From: Bradyrhizobium sp. 138
GTDB lineage: Bacteria > Pseudomonadota > Alphaproteobacteria > Rhizobiales > Xanthobacteraceae
DNA: 64,000 bases
Direction: 5' to 3'
NCBI RefSeq assembly: GCF_023074075.1
Contig: NZ_JADPKT010000015.1
Coordinates: 1 to 64,000 of the forward strand
Of the stretch, positions 29,466-40,005 are shown piece by piece. Numbering within the stretch: position 1 is the first letter of the stretch; every line of letters begins with the position of its first letter. A program made the position numbers and the translations under genes. The notes beneath the pieces are model-generated. The model was not told the origin of the DNA. It made no database searches and saw only the letters and a program-made list of their open reading frames with translations.

Positions 29466-30440
29466 TCATGAAGCCGCGAAATGCTCGTATGGGTTATCGA
29501 TCATGGTCAAGTGCTCCGGCTTGCTCTGGTCGAATTCAATAATCCGTGGCACGAGCAGACGGGCATAGCGCGTGAAGGCGCTGGTGGGGGGAAAGCGGAT
29601 CACTGTAGCGCATCGCGCAAGAAGATACATGTCGATGAGAGCGGAAGCTCCACCTTCAATTCCCATTTCCGCACTATGCAACGGCCCTGCCCGATCGGCC
29701 TGGAACCGTTTTGGTACGGCGAAGACATCGGGAAACAGACCCGATAGTCGATCGAGCACCTGTGCACTGTCCGTGCACAGGAAGACCTTTACAGGCTTTG
29801 GATATGGCAAAGCCTTGGCTTTACGGATTGCCATGCAGACCTGACGAAGGGCGAGCTCCGAATCGGCCCAGTACGGCGCATGCTCCATGATATCTTCGCC
29901 ATTGCCATGCCGAACATGAACGCCAATGATGCTGTGGCCGTTAAAGTGTTCCTCATACAAGGCGTCGATCCGCGCTTGAATCTCAGACCTGAGCTTGATG
30001 TTCCGAAAGATCAGTCGTTCGGCTTCCTCGCCACAACGCCACATCAGGCAGGCGTCACAGACAATGGTGTTGGCTTCGTTATCTTCTCTTGCCTGGAACA
30101 GCTCGGTCAGTTCGTCACGTTCTTTGAAGATCTGCTCATCCGGACGATTGATGCAGTCGATCGATGGCCTATTCCACCACCGCGGGAAAAACGGTCCGGG
30201 AAACGAGAGCTGGTTGATCCGGTCATCGCAAATCACCGGGACCCCAGCGATGTCCTCAAGCGGCTCGAAGAACACCGGAAAGGCGTTGCTGAACGGTTGG
30301 TCGATGTAGCAGGAACCGCGCCAGTCAACGACGAGCGTCCGCCCGGTCCGCTGCGCGTACGACCAGGCTGACGCCAGCGACCAGAGGCAGTCACCAAAGC
30401 CGGTACGCCTGCGCGAAATAACAAAGCGTTCCTTCGTCAA
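29466..30440 (-). CDS. nodZ: Nod factor alpha-1,6-fucosyltransferase NodZ
   Basis: 324-residue GT23 fucosyltransferase that transfers L-fucose from GDP-fucose to the reducing-end GlcNAc of Nod factor. Marks: RRRTGFGDCLWSLASAWSYA, FFEPLEDIAGVPVICDD, the donor-binding block GVHVRHGNGEDIMEHAPYW with the key Arg, LCTDSAQVLDRL and EGGASALIDMYLLARC near the end. The start is a TTG at 30440 (LTKERFVISRR), with AGAAGGG about 9 nt upstream; the frame is open further upstream but unrelated. It follows nolO by about 190 bp, so it may have its own promoter. Confidence 0.95.
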   Translation of the reverse strand: MTKERFVISRRRTGFGDCLWSLASAWSYAQRTGRTLVVDWRGSCYIDQPFSNAFPVFFEPLEDIAGVPVICDDRINQLSFPGPFFPRWWNRPSIDCINRPDEQIFKERDELTELFQAREDNEANTIVCDACLMWRCGEEAERLIFRNIKLRSEIQARIDALYEEHFNGHSIIGVHVRHGNGEDIMEHAPYWADSELALRQVCMAIRKAKALPYPKPVKVFLCTDSAQVLDRLSGLFPDVFAVPKRFQADRAGPLHSAEMGIEGGASALIDMYLLARCATVIRFPPTSAFTRYARLLVPRIIEFDQSKPEHLTMIDNPYEHFAAS

Positions 30441-30632
30441 GTTATCAAACCCTTCTCGTTGCGCAAGATTAGTTTTGTGTGGCGCACCTACTCTTGCGAT
30501 TCCGATCCACGCCAATGGACGGCTGGTCACCTGGACGCAAGGCGATCAACCCGGAAGCCCTCCTCCACGGCACCGCGATTGGCAGGTCATGCAAGAGGCG
30601 TCCAAGGAGCCCTCTTCCGCATTGCCCACCTT

Positions 30633-32645
30633 TTACGACCGCGCAGTCTGTGACGGATGCAGCCGAATACGGCGCAGATCCCAGAGCCCGCGCAGTTCGT
30701 TCACGAGAGCTTCTCGCCTAGTCCTGTCAGAAGTGACCCTGGCGAGAAGATCGGCAAGAACAGCTTCCTTCTCAATTTGCATCAGCATGTCGAACAGGTC
30801 ATGCGAGACGCGCACGCTGTCCTGGCTGGAGTGACCCATGCGGATCTCGCAGACTGTCTCCTGGTGTTCTCGGCCCGCATGAGCGCGAACCCGGTAAAGA
30901 GATACATGGGGCGGCAGTGATACGGCGAGTGCAGTCCAGCTTTCGAGCGTTGTTGCCCGCTTCTTGACGAGGAATGACCCGACTACAAGACCATCCAGCT
31001 CGGTCGATAAAAACGCCGTAATCGCATCGGCAACGGAATCTACGATCGGTTCGGCATTGTTGTTGAAGGACGTATTAAGCAGAATCGGGACGCCTGTCCG
31101 GCTCTTGAACGCATTGATGAGTTCCCAATAGGCGGCATTGTTCGTGCGGGAAACCGTCTGCAGCCGAGCCGTACCATCGATATGCGTGATCGCGCCTAGC
31201 AAAGCACGCTTGGATTCGCGCACGCGAACGACGAAATTCATGAAGGGATATTCTGCGCGACCATCCGGCAACTCAAAGAACGCGCCCGCATCCTCCTCCA
31301 GAACCGATGGCGCAAATGGTCGATAACTCTCGCGCTTCTTGACCATCGCATTGATCCGGTCCTTGTTCGCCGCGGGCCTCGGGTCGGCAAGAATACTGCG
31401 GTTGCCGAGCGCACGAGGGCCGAACTCCGATCGGCCCTGTACCCACCCGATCACGGCGCCATCAGCCATCCACTCGGCTGCTCTGGTTGCGACGTCAGAG
31501 GTCCGTTCAATCTCGAGGTGTCCGGCCCATCCCTTCAGTTCCTGTTCGATGCTGTCGTCGCTGCCGACATCTGGCCCCCAATAAACCGCCTGTAGTCGCT
31601 CGCGAGGCGCAGGCTGGCCGGCCTCGTTCGACACCATCAGTGCCGCGCCCAATGCGCATCCGGCGTCATGCGCAGCCGGCTGAACGAAGATGTCTTCGAA
31701 CAGGCCTGAATACAGGAGTTTTCCGTTCAGCGTGCAGTTGTGAGCCACCCCGCCAGCCAGGCACAACCGTTTCATTCCAGTCGACTCACGGTAATGCCGA
31801 AGAATGTGAAACACGATCCGCTCCAGCGCCTCCTGCAACGATGCGCTCACATCTCGATGCTGTTGCGTGAACGGCATCCCCTTTCGCCGGACCTCAATAT
31901 TGCGCAGCAATGCCGGACCGATACGGTCGAGGTGAACGCGGTAGCCACCGTTTGCGGAAAGCTCATAGAATTGGGAAAAGAGCTCGCGATAGCGTGCGGG
32001 ATCTCCGTAAGGAGCCAGTCCCATAACCTTATACTCGTCGAACAGGCCGTAGCCGAGATATCGGATCGTCTCCAGATAGAACAGTCCGAGAGAGTTATTC
32101 TCTGGAAACGTCATAAGCTCGGTCATTTCGGTGCCCGACCCGACCGCCAACAGACCCGACAGGAAGTCGCCACAACCGTCGATCGCGAGGACCAGGCTTT
32201 CTTCAAAACCCGACATCGCCAGAGCGCTCACGGCGTGGGCCTGATGGTGGCCTACGAATGACACCCGCGAAGGATCAACTTGGGTACCGAACTCCGTGGC
32301 TAGAAGGTGCCGTAACAGCAGATTGGCATCTAGCGGAATTGAGATTTCCGGTTGTGAGATGAACAACCGTTCGAGCATCGCATTGCAATAGGCTTCAGTA
32401 GCGTAGAACGCAATACGATCGACGTCGCGAAGCTCCACACCCGCGGCTGCAAGACAGTATTCAATCGCACTGCTCGGGAGCTTGTTTGAATGTTTGATCC
32501 GGTTGAGGCGCTCCTCTTCCACGGCAGCGAGCACGCGCCCGTCCTTGACAAGTACCGCGGCGCCGTCGTGCAGAAACGTGTTCGGTAGTCCGAGGGGGTT
32601 TTCATAGACCCTGTCGAGGCCGCCACTCAATCCTAGACACAGCAT
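30633..32645 (-). CDS. nolO: NolO, carbamoyltransferase
   Basis: 670-residue member of the NodU/NolO carbamoyltransferase family that adds a carbamoyl group to the non-reducing end of Nod factor. It has the Kae1-like N-terminal domain (NTFLHDGAAVLVKDGRVLAA, then VEEERLNRIKHS), metal-site histidines in GHHQAHAVSAL, LAGGVAHNCTLNGKL, and the C-terminal YrdC-like part with SEFGPRALGNRSILADPR and FNNNAEPIVDS. It is only about 39% G+C-poor-codon in places but reads as one intact frame. It follows nodJ by about 200 bp; no separate nolM or nolN frames are present. Confidence 0.92.
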   Translation of the reverse strand: MLCLGLSGGLDRVYENPLGLPNTFLHDGAAVLVKDGRVLAAVEEERLNRIKHSNKLPSSAIEYCLAAAGVELRDVDRIAFYATEAYCNAMLERLFISQPEISIPLDANLLLRHLLATEFGTQVDPSRVSFVGHHQAHAVSALAMSGFEESLVLAIDGCGDFLSGLLAVGSGTEMTELMTFPENNSLGLFYLETIRYLGYGLFDEYKVMGLAPYGDPARYRELFSQFYELSANGGYRVHLDRIGPALLRNIEVRRKGMPFTQQHRDVSASLQEALERIVFHILRHYRESTGMKRLCLAGGVAHNCTLNGKLLYSGLFEDIFVQPAAHDAGCALGAALMVSNEAGQPAPRERLQAVYWGPDVGSDDSIEQELKGWAGHLEIERTSDVATRAAEWMADGAVIGWVQGRSEFGPRALGNRSILADPRPAANKDRINAMVKKRESYRPFAPSVLEEDAGAFFELPDGRAEYPFMNFVVRVRESKRALLGAITHIDGTARLQTVSRTNNAAYWELINAFKSRTGVPILLNTSFNNNAEPIVDSVADAITAFLSTELDGLVVGSFLVKKRATTLESWTALAVSLPPHVSLYRVRAHAGREHQETVCEIRMGHSSQDSVRVSHDLFDMLMQIEKEAVLADLLARVTSDRTRREALVNELRGLWDLRRIRLHPSQTARS

Positions 32646-32843
32646 TTTGTTCTCCGTTAATCCTGAGAGGCCTGTTGGCCTATTTCGTATCGCTTGCTTT
32701 GGGAGTAGGCCGCACGTTGCCGCGGGGCCGATCAGGCATCGCTAGCTGACGAGACGCCTATAAGCGTCGCACGCGATTGGAAGTTCGCTGCGCCCGATAT
32801 CCCATCTCGCACACGCGATGCTTCGCTTTAGGTTTTGTTCCTC

Positions 32844-33632
32844 TCACCGCATCAGGCGCTGCCGAAGCAGCACGGCCGAGACCAGGAAGGGAAATGCTGC
32901 GTAGATGCAAAGTGCGCCCACATGTAATCCGACGCTGTCGACCGGTCGACCAAGCATTGCTGGACGAATGAGATCGACGGAATGAGTCAGCGGCAATAAG
33001 GCCGCGATGCGTTGAAATGAACCGGGCAACTGGCTCATTGGGAAGATGGTCCCGCTCAAATACATCATGGGCGTGAGAATGAGCGACTGGTAGAAGATGA
33101 AATAGTCGTGGCTTGGTGCAAGTGCTGAAACGACCATTGCGAGGCTCGCGAAAGTAACGCCAGTGAGGGCGATGGCTGGTAACGCATAGGGGATAGATGA
33201 CCACTCTGCGTAACCCAGCGCGACGGCGACAATCGTGATCGCTGTCCCGGCGAGCAAGGCCTTGCTCGCTGCCCATGCCACTTCACCGAGAACAATGTCG
33301 CCGAGCGTAAGGGGCGTACAGAGCACTGCCTCCCACGTGCAATTTGTCTGCATGCGAGCGTAAGCCGCATAGATCGTTTCGAAGGTTGCGGAGACCATCG
33401 CGCTTGTAGCGACCATGCCAGCCGCCAGAAACGAGATGTATGAGGTCCCCTCAACACCACCTATGATCATTCCAAGGCCAAACCCGAGACCGAACAGAGA
33501 GCTCATCGGCTCGGCCAGATTCCCAAGAATCGATGCCAGAGCGACTTTCCGCCAGACCAAAAAATTGCGGCGCCATACCGCGATCCAGTTCCATGGATTA
33601 GCAGGGAGCGCCGGCGCAAAACGTTGCCACAT
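32844..33632 (-). CDS. nodJ: NodJ, ABC-2 type permease for Nod factor export
   Basis: 262-residue membrane component of the NodIJ lipo-chitooligosaccharide exporter. Six hydrophobic segments are visible. Marks: [20 protein letters not shown] at the N-terminus, [35 protein letters not shown] and [18 protein letters not shown]. The start lies just 3 nt after the nodI stop, so the two are coupled. Length and order match NodJ of other rhizobia. Confidence 0.95.
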   Translation of the reverse strand: MWQRFAPALPANPWNWIAVWRRNFLVWRKVALASILGNLAEPMSSLFGLGFGLGMIIGGVEGTSYISFLAAGMVATSAMVSATFETIYAAYARMQTNCTWEAVLCTPLTLGDIVLGEVAWAASKALLAGTAITIVAVALGYAEWSSIPYALPAIALTGVTFASLAMVVSALAPSHDYFIFYQSLILTPMMYLSGTIFPMSQLPGSFQRIAALLPLTHSVDLIRPAMLGRPVDSVGLHVGALCIYAAFPFLVSAVLLRQRLMR

Positions 33633-33635
33633 CGT

Positions 33636-34550
33636 TCAGTCCTTTATCTCTCGCCCGGTTAGCCGCAAGAAGACATCCTCCAGATTTGGAGGACGCTGCA
33701 GAAAGCGGAGATCCGTGCGGTTGGCAAGCCGGAGGCGCACCTGCTCTGGATCCGTGACATAGCAGAAGAGCGTCTCCCCGCTCACCTCAGCGCGCTGCAC
33801 TTGTGGTCTGACCAGCGGCAGCAGTTCATGCGGATTACCGCCGTAAATCTCGATTACTTGGCAGCCGATCTGCTGCTCGATCAGCGCGTGAGGCTGACCT
33901 TCGGCGATCTTACGGCCGTGCTCAAGCACGCACAGGCGGTCGCACAATCGCTCCGCCTCTTCCATGAAGTGGGTGGTGAGAAGGATCGTTTTGCCGCGCG
34001 CTAATAGCGAGCGCAAGCGTTCCCAGATCAGGTGACGGCCGTGCGGATCAAGGCCGGTCGTCGGCTCATCAAGCACCAAGAGCTGCGGGTCGTTAATGAG
34101 GGCCCGTGCCAACGTCAGGCGTCGCCTCATGCCGCCGGACAGTTCGGAGACGCGGGCATCCGCCTTGTTCTCCAGGCGCGCGAATTCGAGCAGTGACGGC
34201 GTGACCGCTTTCACCTCAGCCGCGCTCATGGCGAAGTAGCGCCCGAAAACGAGCAAGTTTTCGCGCACCGTGAGCTGAAGATCAAGGTTATCGAACTGTG
34301 GGACAACCCCGATCCCCCGGCGCGCCAAGCGCGCCCTTGCCGGCACTGGCTCGCCGAGCACGCATATCTTACCTGCGTCGGGCGATGCAACGCCCAGGAT
34401 CAAACGCGCAAGCGTGCTTTTACCCGCGCCATTTGGTCCCAGCAGACCGAAGCACTCTCCCGGCGAGACCGTAAACGAAAGAGCGTCCACGACGACCCTG
34501 TCGTCATAGAACTTGCTCACCTGGAAAAGGTCGACTGCCGCGGTTGACAT
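33636..34550 (-). CDS. nodI: NodI, ABC transporter ATP-binding protein
   Basis: 304-residue ATPase partner of NodJ. Walker [10 protein letters not shown], the Q-loop region [20 protein letters not shown], the signature [19 protein letters not shown], Walker [14 protein letters not shown] and the switch histidine in [16 protein letters not shown] are all intact. The C-terminal domain is of NodI type ([20 protein letters not shown]). It starts 4 nt after the nodU stop. Confidence 0.95.
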   Translation of the reverse strand: MSTAAVDLFQVSKFYDDRVVVDALSFTVSPGECFGLLGPNGAGKSTLARLILGVASPDAGKICVLGEPVPARARLARRGIGVVPQFDNLDLQLTVRENLLVFGRYFAMSAAEVKAVTPSLLEFARLENKADARVSELSGGMRRRLTLARALINDPQLLVLDEPTTGLDPHGRHLIWERLRSLLARGKTILLTTHFMEEAERLCDRLCVLEHGRKIAEGQPHALIEQQIGCQVIEIYGGNPHELLPLVRPQVQRAEVSGETLFCYVTDPEQVRLRLANRTDLRFLQRPPNLEDVFLRLTGREIKD

Positions 34551-34554
34551 TTGC

Positions 34555-36267
34555 TTACGCTATCGCGACGGACGTTGTTCGCGCCGCTTCCTCGCTCCCG
34601 CGCTTTTTTGTCCAAAGCAGGCCGTCACACCATACGTGATCGACGCGTCCCCACTGGCACGCGGCGGCAGCATCCGGGAAAAAGCCGCGTCCATGCAGAT
34701 TGGCGCTGGTATTGCAAAGCAGCGGAATGGCTGTGAGCTTCTCGTACTCGACGAGAAGCTCGGCCACTTTATGCTGAGAGGTTCTGGAAACGGTCTGTAG
34801 ACGAGCAGATCCATCGAGATGCACGACGGCGGGAATTTTGTCTCGCCATTCCGGTCGCGTCTGGTGATCGAACAGCATGTACGGATCGGGTATTCCAGGG
34901 CTAAAAATCTCCGCCGCACGATCCTCCAGGCATATCGGCGCTACGGGCCTGAAATGCTCACGAAGTTTGATGTCGTTGAGATGATCTTTCATTCCTTCCC
35001 AGCTCGCAGCCGCGAGAATGCTTCTGCCACCCAAGGCTCGTGGTCCGAGCTCGGCCCGCCCGGCAAGGAAGACCACCGGCTTGTCGGAAGCGAGGATTGC
35101 CGCAAGTTCGCCCATAGTGCAGGGCGCGGCCTCCCATTCGGGCGGGACTTCGCTGGGACGCACCGCCGGTCCACTGTAGACCGACCATTCCAGAGCTCTA
35201 AAGCCTTGCTGTGCCGCCAGTCCAGAGCAAGCAGCACCAATGGCTGAGCCGCTGTCGTTCGGAAAGGGCGGCACCCACACGACATCGAACAGGCCGGTCG
35301 CACGAAATGCACTATTCCACTTAATATTCAGGCCACAGCCGCCGGCTATGCAGAGGTTACGCGCCCCCGCAAGATCCGAATGCCGCTCCACAACATCAGC
35401 AATGGTGCGAACCAGCAGACGCTCTAGAAAGACGTGAAATGACGCAAGGACGTCTTCGGCTTTCTTTTCCTTCAATCGCATTGCGCACGCATCGAAGAAG
35501 TCGTGCAGAGCTTCAAGTGGCGTTTGTGAGCTGTTGACCTTTTCAAGCTCAGGACAAGCGCGCTCAGCATCCGTGACGAAGTGCGCCTCATAAAGTTCCT
35601 GAAACGTCTTAATGCTGTTCTCGTCGGGCGATCCCAGCGCGATATAGGCCATCAGCTTGCCGGCAATACCGAGATCCCAGCTGGTCCGGTCTGCCCGCCT
35701 GTAAGGTCCAAAGTGATGTCCTGCCGTCGCATAGGCGTGACCTATCATCGGAAACAGGCACTCGATGAACCGGATGCCGTGGGGGTCGACATAGTAGAGG
35801 CGTGGAAACATGCAGCCGTCCCACACCAAGCAGAAAGCAGATTGTGCGGATTTGGCAAACGAGCTGGCGCAGTATGCGGATGCTACGTGCCCGGTGACAT
35901 GGGGATAGCTTTGATAGGGATATAGCTTCCCATCAAGCATGAGGCCGATGCGATCGCGGGACGTCAGGGGGCTATCGCCTTGCCGTTCGACATACGGCGC
36001 GCCCTTGAGCTTGATGGTCGTCGTCCCACTAAGGACTTCAAACTGCGACTCGAACTCTCCATCCCAGCCATCAATCACGAACTGATCAACATCGCTCGGA
36101 TCCAGCCCGTGCTCCGCCAAGGCACTAACAACGGCATCCAGGTTGTCAATGGTTTGATAACGCGGATTGTTGTTCAGCTTCTCCTGTTCGACACAAAACA
36201 CCACCCGGCCGTCCTCGATCAGAGCGACTGCCCCGTCATGCGTCAACTTGATACCGCAGATACGCAT
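34555..36267 (-). CDS. nodU: NodU, carbamoyltransferase
   Basis: About 570 residues; carbamoylates the non-reducing end of Nod factor. Marks: [20 protein letters not shown] followed by [25 protein letters not shown] with metal-binding His residues, [15 protein letters not shown], and the C-terminal [18 protein letters not shown]. The ATG at 36267 is preferred because AGGAG lies 8 nt upstream; a start at 36282 would add five residues and overlap nodS. It is distinct from nolO, so two carbamoyltransferases flank the exporter genes. Confidence 0.93.
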   Translation of the reverse strand: MRICGIKLTHDGAVALIEDGRVVFCVEQEKLNNNPRYQTIDNLDAVVSALAEHGLDPSDVDQFVIDGWDGEFESQFEVLSGTTTIKLKGAPYVERQGDSPLTSRDRIGLMLDGKLYPYQSYPHVTGHVASAYCASSFAKSAQSAFCLVWDGCMFPRLYYVDPHGIRFIECLFPMIGHAYATAGHHFGPYRRADRTSWDLGIAGKLMAYIALGSPDENSIKTFQELYEAHFVTDAERACPELEKVNSSQTPLEALHDFFDACAMRLKEKKAEDVLASFHVFLERLLVRTIADVVERHSDLAGARNLCIAGGCGLNIKWNSAFRATGLFDVVWVPPFPNDSGSAIGAACSGLAAQQGFRALEWSVYSGPAVRPSEVPPEWEAAPCTMGELAAILASDKPVVFLAGRAELGPRALGGRSILAAASWEGMKDHLNDIKLREHFRPVAPICLEDRAAEIFSPGIPDPYMLFDHQTRPEWRDKIPAVVHLDGSARLQTVSRTSQHKVAELLVEYEKLTAIPLLCNTSANLHGRGFFPDAAAACQWGRVDHVWCDGLLWTKKRGSEEAARTTSVAIA

Positions 36268-36278
36268 AGTGGCTCCTT

Positions 36279-36911
36279 TCAAGCTCGGCCGTTAGGACGG
36301 ATCGAAGATCGCTCCGGATTGCGGAAGCGGACCAACAAGCAGTCTTCGTCAGCCGACTGCCCCTGGCACTGCACGCGTTCGACCTCAATAAGCGCTTCAG
36401 TCAACATCGTGATGACTGTCTCGGCGCCAGCGACATGCCCCCATCGCCTGCAGGTGGCATCACGTGCAGATCCGAAGATCAGATGCCCACCTGGAGCAAG
36501 CATTTTCACCATCTTGTCGATTGCGGTACGCATCCGTCTCATGTCTTCGAGATAGTAGAGAACTTCGGCGACCACGATCAGATCGAACAGCTCTTCGGTC
36601 GAGAACTGCAGAATATCGGTCGCCGCCCAGCTGATATGCGACCACCTCTTGGTCCGCTGGACCGCTCGACCGATTGCTCGCGGCATAACATCGATGACGG
36701 TGAGCCGTCTGCAGTGAGGAGCAAGCTTCTCTGTGAATGCACCGGCCGCGCACCCGATCTCGAGGCCGGTTGAGACGGTGCCGTTCGACAGCGATAGCCG
36801 TAGCAATTGGGTGTGACGCTCACGTTCGAACGGATTGTCGTCAAGCCGCCACGGGTCATCGTTAGTCAGCTCCCGTTGCAACGATTGATATGTCTTGTCC
36901 ACGCTCACCAC
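36279..36911 (-). CDS. nodS: NodS, Nod factor N-methyltransferase
   Basis: 210-residue SAM-dependent methyltransferase that methylates the free amine exposed by NodB. SAM motif I is GLEIGCAAGAFTEKLA, followed by RLTVIDVMPRAIGRA and LFDLIVVAEVLYYLEDM. The start is GTG at 36911 with GGGGA just upstream. It lies 20 nt after nodC and 11 nt before nodU, in the standard nodCSU order. Confidence 0.93.
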   Translation of the reverse strand: MVSVDKTYQSLQRELTNDDPWRLDDNPFERERHTQLLRLSLSNGTVSTGLEIGCAAGAFTEKLAPHCRRLTVIDVMPRAIGRAVQRTKRWSHISWAATDILQFSTEELFDLIVVAEVLYYLEDMRRMRTAIDKMVKMLAPGGHLIFGSARDATCRRWGHVAGAETVITMLTEALIEVERVQCQGQSADEDCLLVRFRNPERSSIRPNGRA

Positions 36912-36930
36912 TCAATCCCCAACAAAGCTG

Positions 36931-38289
36931 TCAGTCAGTCTCGGCCGCAATGCTATCAGACGTGATCAGCTGCGAGGGAGCGCGCGAAAGTCCTGCCCCG
37001 CGAATTGAGCCAGGCGTTTCCGATGCCGGGTTAAGGCTTGGTCCAGTTGTGGCGTCTTCGATCGAGGCCTTCGATTCGTCAACGTGTGATGATTTCGCTA
37101 CTTTGCGCGAGAGCCAGTCGCTGTTGCTCAAGGTACAGAGCGCATAGGCTTTCATCGGGAGCAGGAGGAAGATGTTGATCGGGGTGTGCAGCGAGAAGCC
37201 GATGAATCGAAGCTCGCCGGCACGAAGGGCCGCCACGCTGCATCGAATCATGGTCATCCCGACGATGGTCAGACCGGTCCACCAGGGCACGGTGCCGGTG
37301 AGCGCGAGCTGAGCGAGCGCGGCAATCGATGAGATGGCGAGCAGCAGCGGCCCGAGGTTCTGTCCCAGCACGTCGAGCGTAAGGTACCGGTCCAGGCCGG
37401 GCAACAGGTGCAAACCCAGCAGCGTGTCGCGGTAAGTGCTCCGCGCCCAGCGGAGCTGTTGCCGAAGATACGGCAAGAGCCTGTCCGGGACCACCGTGGC
37501 GGCGATGGCGTCCGGAACGTACTCGGTTCGAAACCCTGCCTTGAGCATGAGGATCGTCAGATGGCGGTCCTCACCGAAGTCGCTCGGCTTTCCCCGGAAG
37601 AACTGCGTCTCGTACTGGTCCAGCAGCGACAGCAGCGCGGAGCGGCGGTACATGGCACACGGCCCGCAGCAGCACATGACGGCACCAAAGCGCGTCTGCG
37701 CCGCGCGCTCCTCGTTGCAAGCCAACCAGTACTCCATGTCGATCAATCGGGTCAGCCAGCTGTCGTTCCGGTTGCTGGCCGTCAATTGCCCCATGGCCGC
37801 GCCGACGGCCGGATCCTGCATCTTGCGTACGAGCTTGCTGACCACGTCGCTGGCGAGTTCCGTGTCGGAATCGACATTGAGCACGAGATCGCCGAACGAC
37901 CGGCGTATCGCTGCGATCTGCGCCTTGCGCTTTCCAACGTTGCTTGGCAGCAGAATGACGTTGAACCTCGGGTCATATGCATAGCTCCCATGGACCGGGG
38001 CCACTGCAGCCACATTTGCAGAGCCGTCATCGACCACATAGACCTGCAATCGCCCTGGGTAGTCCTGGCTTGCGAGAGACTTCAGGCAGGCCGCCAGCGT
38101 GCGCGGGTCCTCGTTGAAGCAGGGCACGATGACATCCACGCTGGGCAGAGCACCGGTGTCGACCGGGTCGTACGGCGGCAGTGAGGCGTCGGTTCGCAGC
38201 GCATAAAGCGCCTGCGCGCTCTTATGGACGCTGGAGAGCAACGCGTAGGAGGCAACAGCAACGGTGCTGATGGTGGCAAGCAGGGTCAT
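36931..38289 (-). CDS. nodC: NodC, chitooligosaccharide synthase
   Basis: 452-residue GT2 membrane N-acetylglucosaminyltransferase that polymerises the Nod factor backbone. One N-terminal membrane segment is followed by the catalytic domain: VDVIVPCFNEDPRTL, VYVVDDGSANV, the DxD-type VLNVDSDTELASDV, GPCAMYRRSALL, SDFGEDRHLTIL and the processive motif RQQLRWARS. C-terminal membrane helices follow (LGPLLLAISSIAALAQLAL). The C-terminal tail is divergent. Start at ATG 38289; no strong ribosome binding site is visible. Confidence 0.95.
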   Translation of the reverse strand: MTLLATISTVAVASYALLSSVHKSAQALYALRTDASLPPYDPVDTGALPSVDVIVPCFNEDPRTLAACLKSLASQDYPGRLQVYVVDDGSANVAAVAPVHGSYAYDPRFNVILLPSNVGKRKAQIAAIRRSFGDLVLNVDSDTELASDVVSKLVRKMQDPAVGAAMGQLTASNRNDSWLTRLIDMEYWLACNEERAAQTRFGAVMCCCGPCAMYRRSALLSLLDQYETQFFRGKPSDFGEDRHLTILMLKAGFRTEYVPDAIAATVVPDRLLPYLRQQLRWARSTYRDTLLGLHLLPGLDRYLTLDVLGQNLGPLLLAISSIAALAQLALTGTVPWWTGLTIVGMTMIRCSVAALRAGELRFIGFSLHTPINIFLLLPMKAYALCTLSNSDWLSRKVAKSSHVDESKASIEDATTGPSLNPASETPGSIRGAGLSRAPSQLITSDSIAAETD

Positions 38290-38303
38290 GGGAATTGATC
38301 TAT

Positions 38304-38963
38304 TCAGTGAGTTTGAGGAAGCGACCGGATTGCGAATCCACGGTCACGCAGTGCTGGAATGAGCTGGGCGAGCGCCGTCACAGTCTGGTCGCGCCGACCA
38401 GAGTAAGGGCAGCGTTCCAACTCGTCGGGAGGGCACCCGTCGTGCAGGAGCACGATTGCCCCCGGCCGGACCGAGGCCAGCACCGCGGCAACAATTGCCT
38501 CGCCGCCAGGACGAGACCAGTCTTGCGGGTCGACTGACCAGTGCAGGGCTACCAGTTCGGCCTTCGCCGAAGCAGCGAGGGCCTCCTTGGTCCATATCCC
38601 ATACGGCGCACGCATGTGCCGCACAGAGGCTCGGGGGCAGGCCATTCCGATGACCTTGTTCGTCGTGAGGATCTCGTATTCCACCTCATCCGGCATGCAT
38701 TTGGATAAATCCGGGTGCGTCATTGTGTGGTTTGCGATTTCGTGCCCTTCTGCAATGATGCGCTGGATGAGCTCCGGCTGACCTGCTGCATATCCACCGA
38801 TCACGCAGAAGGTGGCGGGGGCCCGATGCTGCGCCAGCACATCTAGGATAGCCGGCGTGCAATGCGGGTTGGGCCCATCATCAAATGTCAGATAGACGCA
38901 GTGCTCTCCGCCGGGGTCGGCGTAGTCGCTCCGCGCTTTAGTTTCGTCGTCTGCGAACGTCAC
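38304..38963 (-). CDS. nodB: NodB, chitooligosaccharide deacetylase
   Basis: 219-residue polysaccharide deacetylase (carbohydrate esterase 4) that removes the acetyl group from the non-reducing GlcNAc. Marks: [19 protein letters not shown] with the catalytic and metal-binding Asp, [15 protein letters not shown] with metal-binding histidines, RMRAPYG-like [23 protein letters not shown] and IVLLHDGCP. It overlaps nodA by 4 nt. Confidence 0.95.
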   Translation of the reverse strand: MTFADDETKARSDYADPGGEHCVYLTFDDGPNPHCTPAILDVLAQHRAPATFCVIGGYAAGQPELIQRIIAEGHEIANHTMTHPDLSKCMPDEVEYEILTTNKVIGMACPRASVRHMRAPYGIWTKEALAASAKAELVALHWSVDPQDWSRPGGEAIVAAVLASVRPGAIVLLHDGCPPDELERCPYSGRRDQTVTALAQLIPALRDRGFAIRSLPQTH

Positions 38964-39592
38964 AGTTCTGGCCCGTTTCGTTCAATCATCTCACCGGCCG
39001 GCCATTCGCTCATTGGCCTCGCGATCGGCAGAACGAGGACGACCACGTCCTCCACGCGCGTCGGAGGCACAGTGAGATAGATATCCGGACGAGTGGACCG
39101 GACACGGAGCCCTGGCAAAACAGTCGCCAATCCCTGTCGCCCGAGCAGCCTGGTAATATGTTTCTGCAGGGCGGATCGGACCGTGCCAAAGCCGAACGGC
39201 ACGCCAAGATCTCGCAATACGGGATACATCACGCGGATGGAATGGCTGATGCCGAGCCCCTCGAGATCCGGGCGTACCCCGTACAATCCGAGTTCAGCCA
39301 CAAGCAGATCGACCTCACCAACTTTTATGAAGCGGCGCAGTGCGCCGATATGAATCGCGACGCCACGATCATCGTAGCCGATTGCCCGAATCTCAGGCCT
39401 TGCGCCGGCCCAGCTTCGATGATCTTCAAAGGGCTTTGCATTGAATGCCCCGGTCGGACCATAGGTCTTCCGGAAGAAGTCGGACAATTCAATATGGTCA
39501 GCAAGTTGAAGCTCATTCTCCCAGCACAGCCTCCAACGAACTGGATGGCGCGCCGAAACACCTCGTGTGGATCCGGGCGCGATCATTTTCAT
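38960..39592 (-). CDS. nodA: NodA, Nod factor N-acyltransferase
   Basis: 210-residue acyltransferase that attaches the fatty acid to the deacetylated amine. Marks: [73 protein letters not shown] and [16 protein letters not shown] at the end. The ATG at 39592 overlaps the stop of the preceding receiver gene as ATGA; an ATG at 39586 is also possible. It is coupled to nodB. Confidence 0.95.
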   Translation of the reverse strand: MKMIAPGSTRGVSARHPVRWRLCWENELQLADHIELSDFFRKTYGPTGAFNAKPFEDHRSWAGARPEIRAIGYDDRGVAIHIGALRRFIKVGEVDLLVAELGLYGVRPDLEGLGISHSIRVMYPVLRDLGVPFGFGTVRSALQKHITRLLGRQGLATVLPGLRVRSTRPDIYLTVPPTRVEDVVVLVLPIARPMSEWPAGEMIERNGPEL

Positions 39593-40005
39593 AGAGAGTA
39601 ATTCCTATTCATTATCTGGCTCCTGACGCAGGCCAGCAGTTCGCTACGCTCGAAAGGCTTGCTCAAGAACTGGACTCCAGCTTGCAGGACTCGCCTCATG
39701 TCGTCTTCGGAGTTGTCTGTGAGCAGAACGGTGGGAATCGCGCCTCCGGATGCAGCCAGATGATGGAAAAGCTCAAAGCCACTCATCACGCTCGACTGCA
39801 TGTCCGCGATCAAGCACGACGTGATCAAACGGCGGCCCGATTTCAAGAATTCGTCTGCGCTCTCGAAGGGTTCGGGTACGTAACCCGCAGAAAACACCAT
39901 ATCTGTCAGAGCTTCACGCACTGACCGATCTGCATTCACAATGGATACGACGTCGAGCGTGTGCGCAACTCGCATCAGATTCGCCAAGGACGCCTTCGCC
40001 TGCAT
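39589..40005 (-). CDS. single-domain response-regulator receiver protein, first gene of the nod operon
   Basis: 138 residues made of one receiver domain: [18 protein letters not shown] (acidic pocket with only one Asp), SADEFL, the phospho-acceptor region [29 protein letters not shown] and the conserved Lys in [11 protein letters not shown]. No DNA-binding domain follows. It lies between the nod box and nodA, is coupled to nodA by ATGA, and has the position and approximate length of nodY/nodK in other bradyrhizobia. I cannot confirm sequence identity with those, so no symbol is given. The ATG at 40005 is chosen; a TTG-initiated extension to 40086 is possible. Confidence 0.7.
   Translation of the reverse strand: MQAKASLANLMRVAHTLDVVSIVNADRSVREALTDMVFSAGYVPEPFESADEFLKSGRRLITSCLIADMQSSVMSGFELFHHLAASGGAIPTVLLTDNSEDDMRRVLQAGVQFLSKPFERSELLACVRSQIMNRNYSL

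Noticed and set aside
37408..38184. 258-codon plus-strand frame opposite nodC
   Set aside because: Shadow of nodC; no family resemblance.
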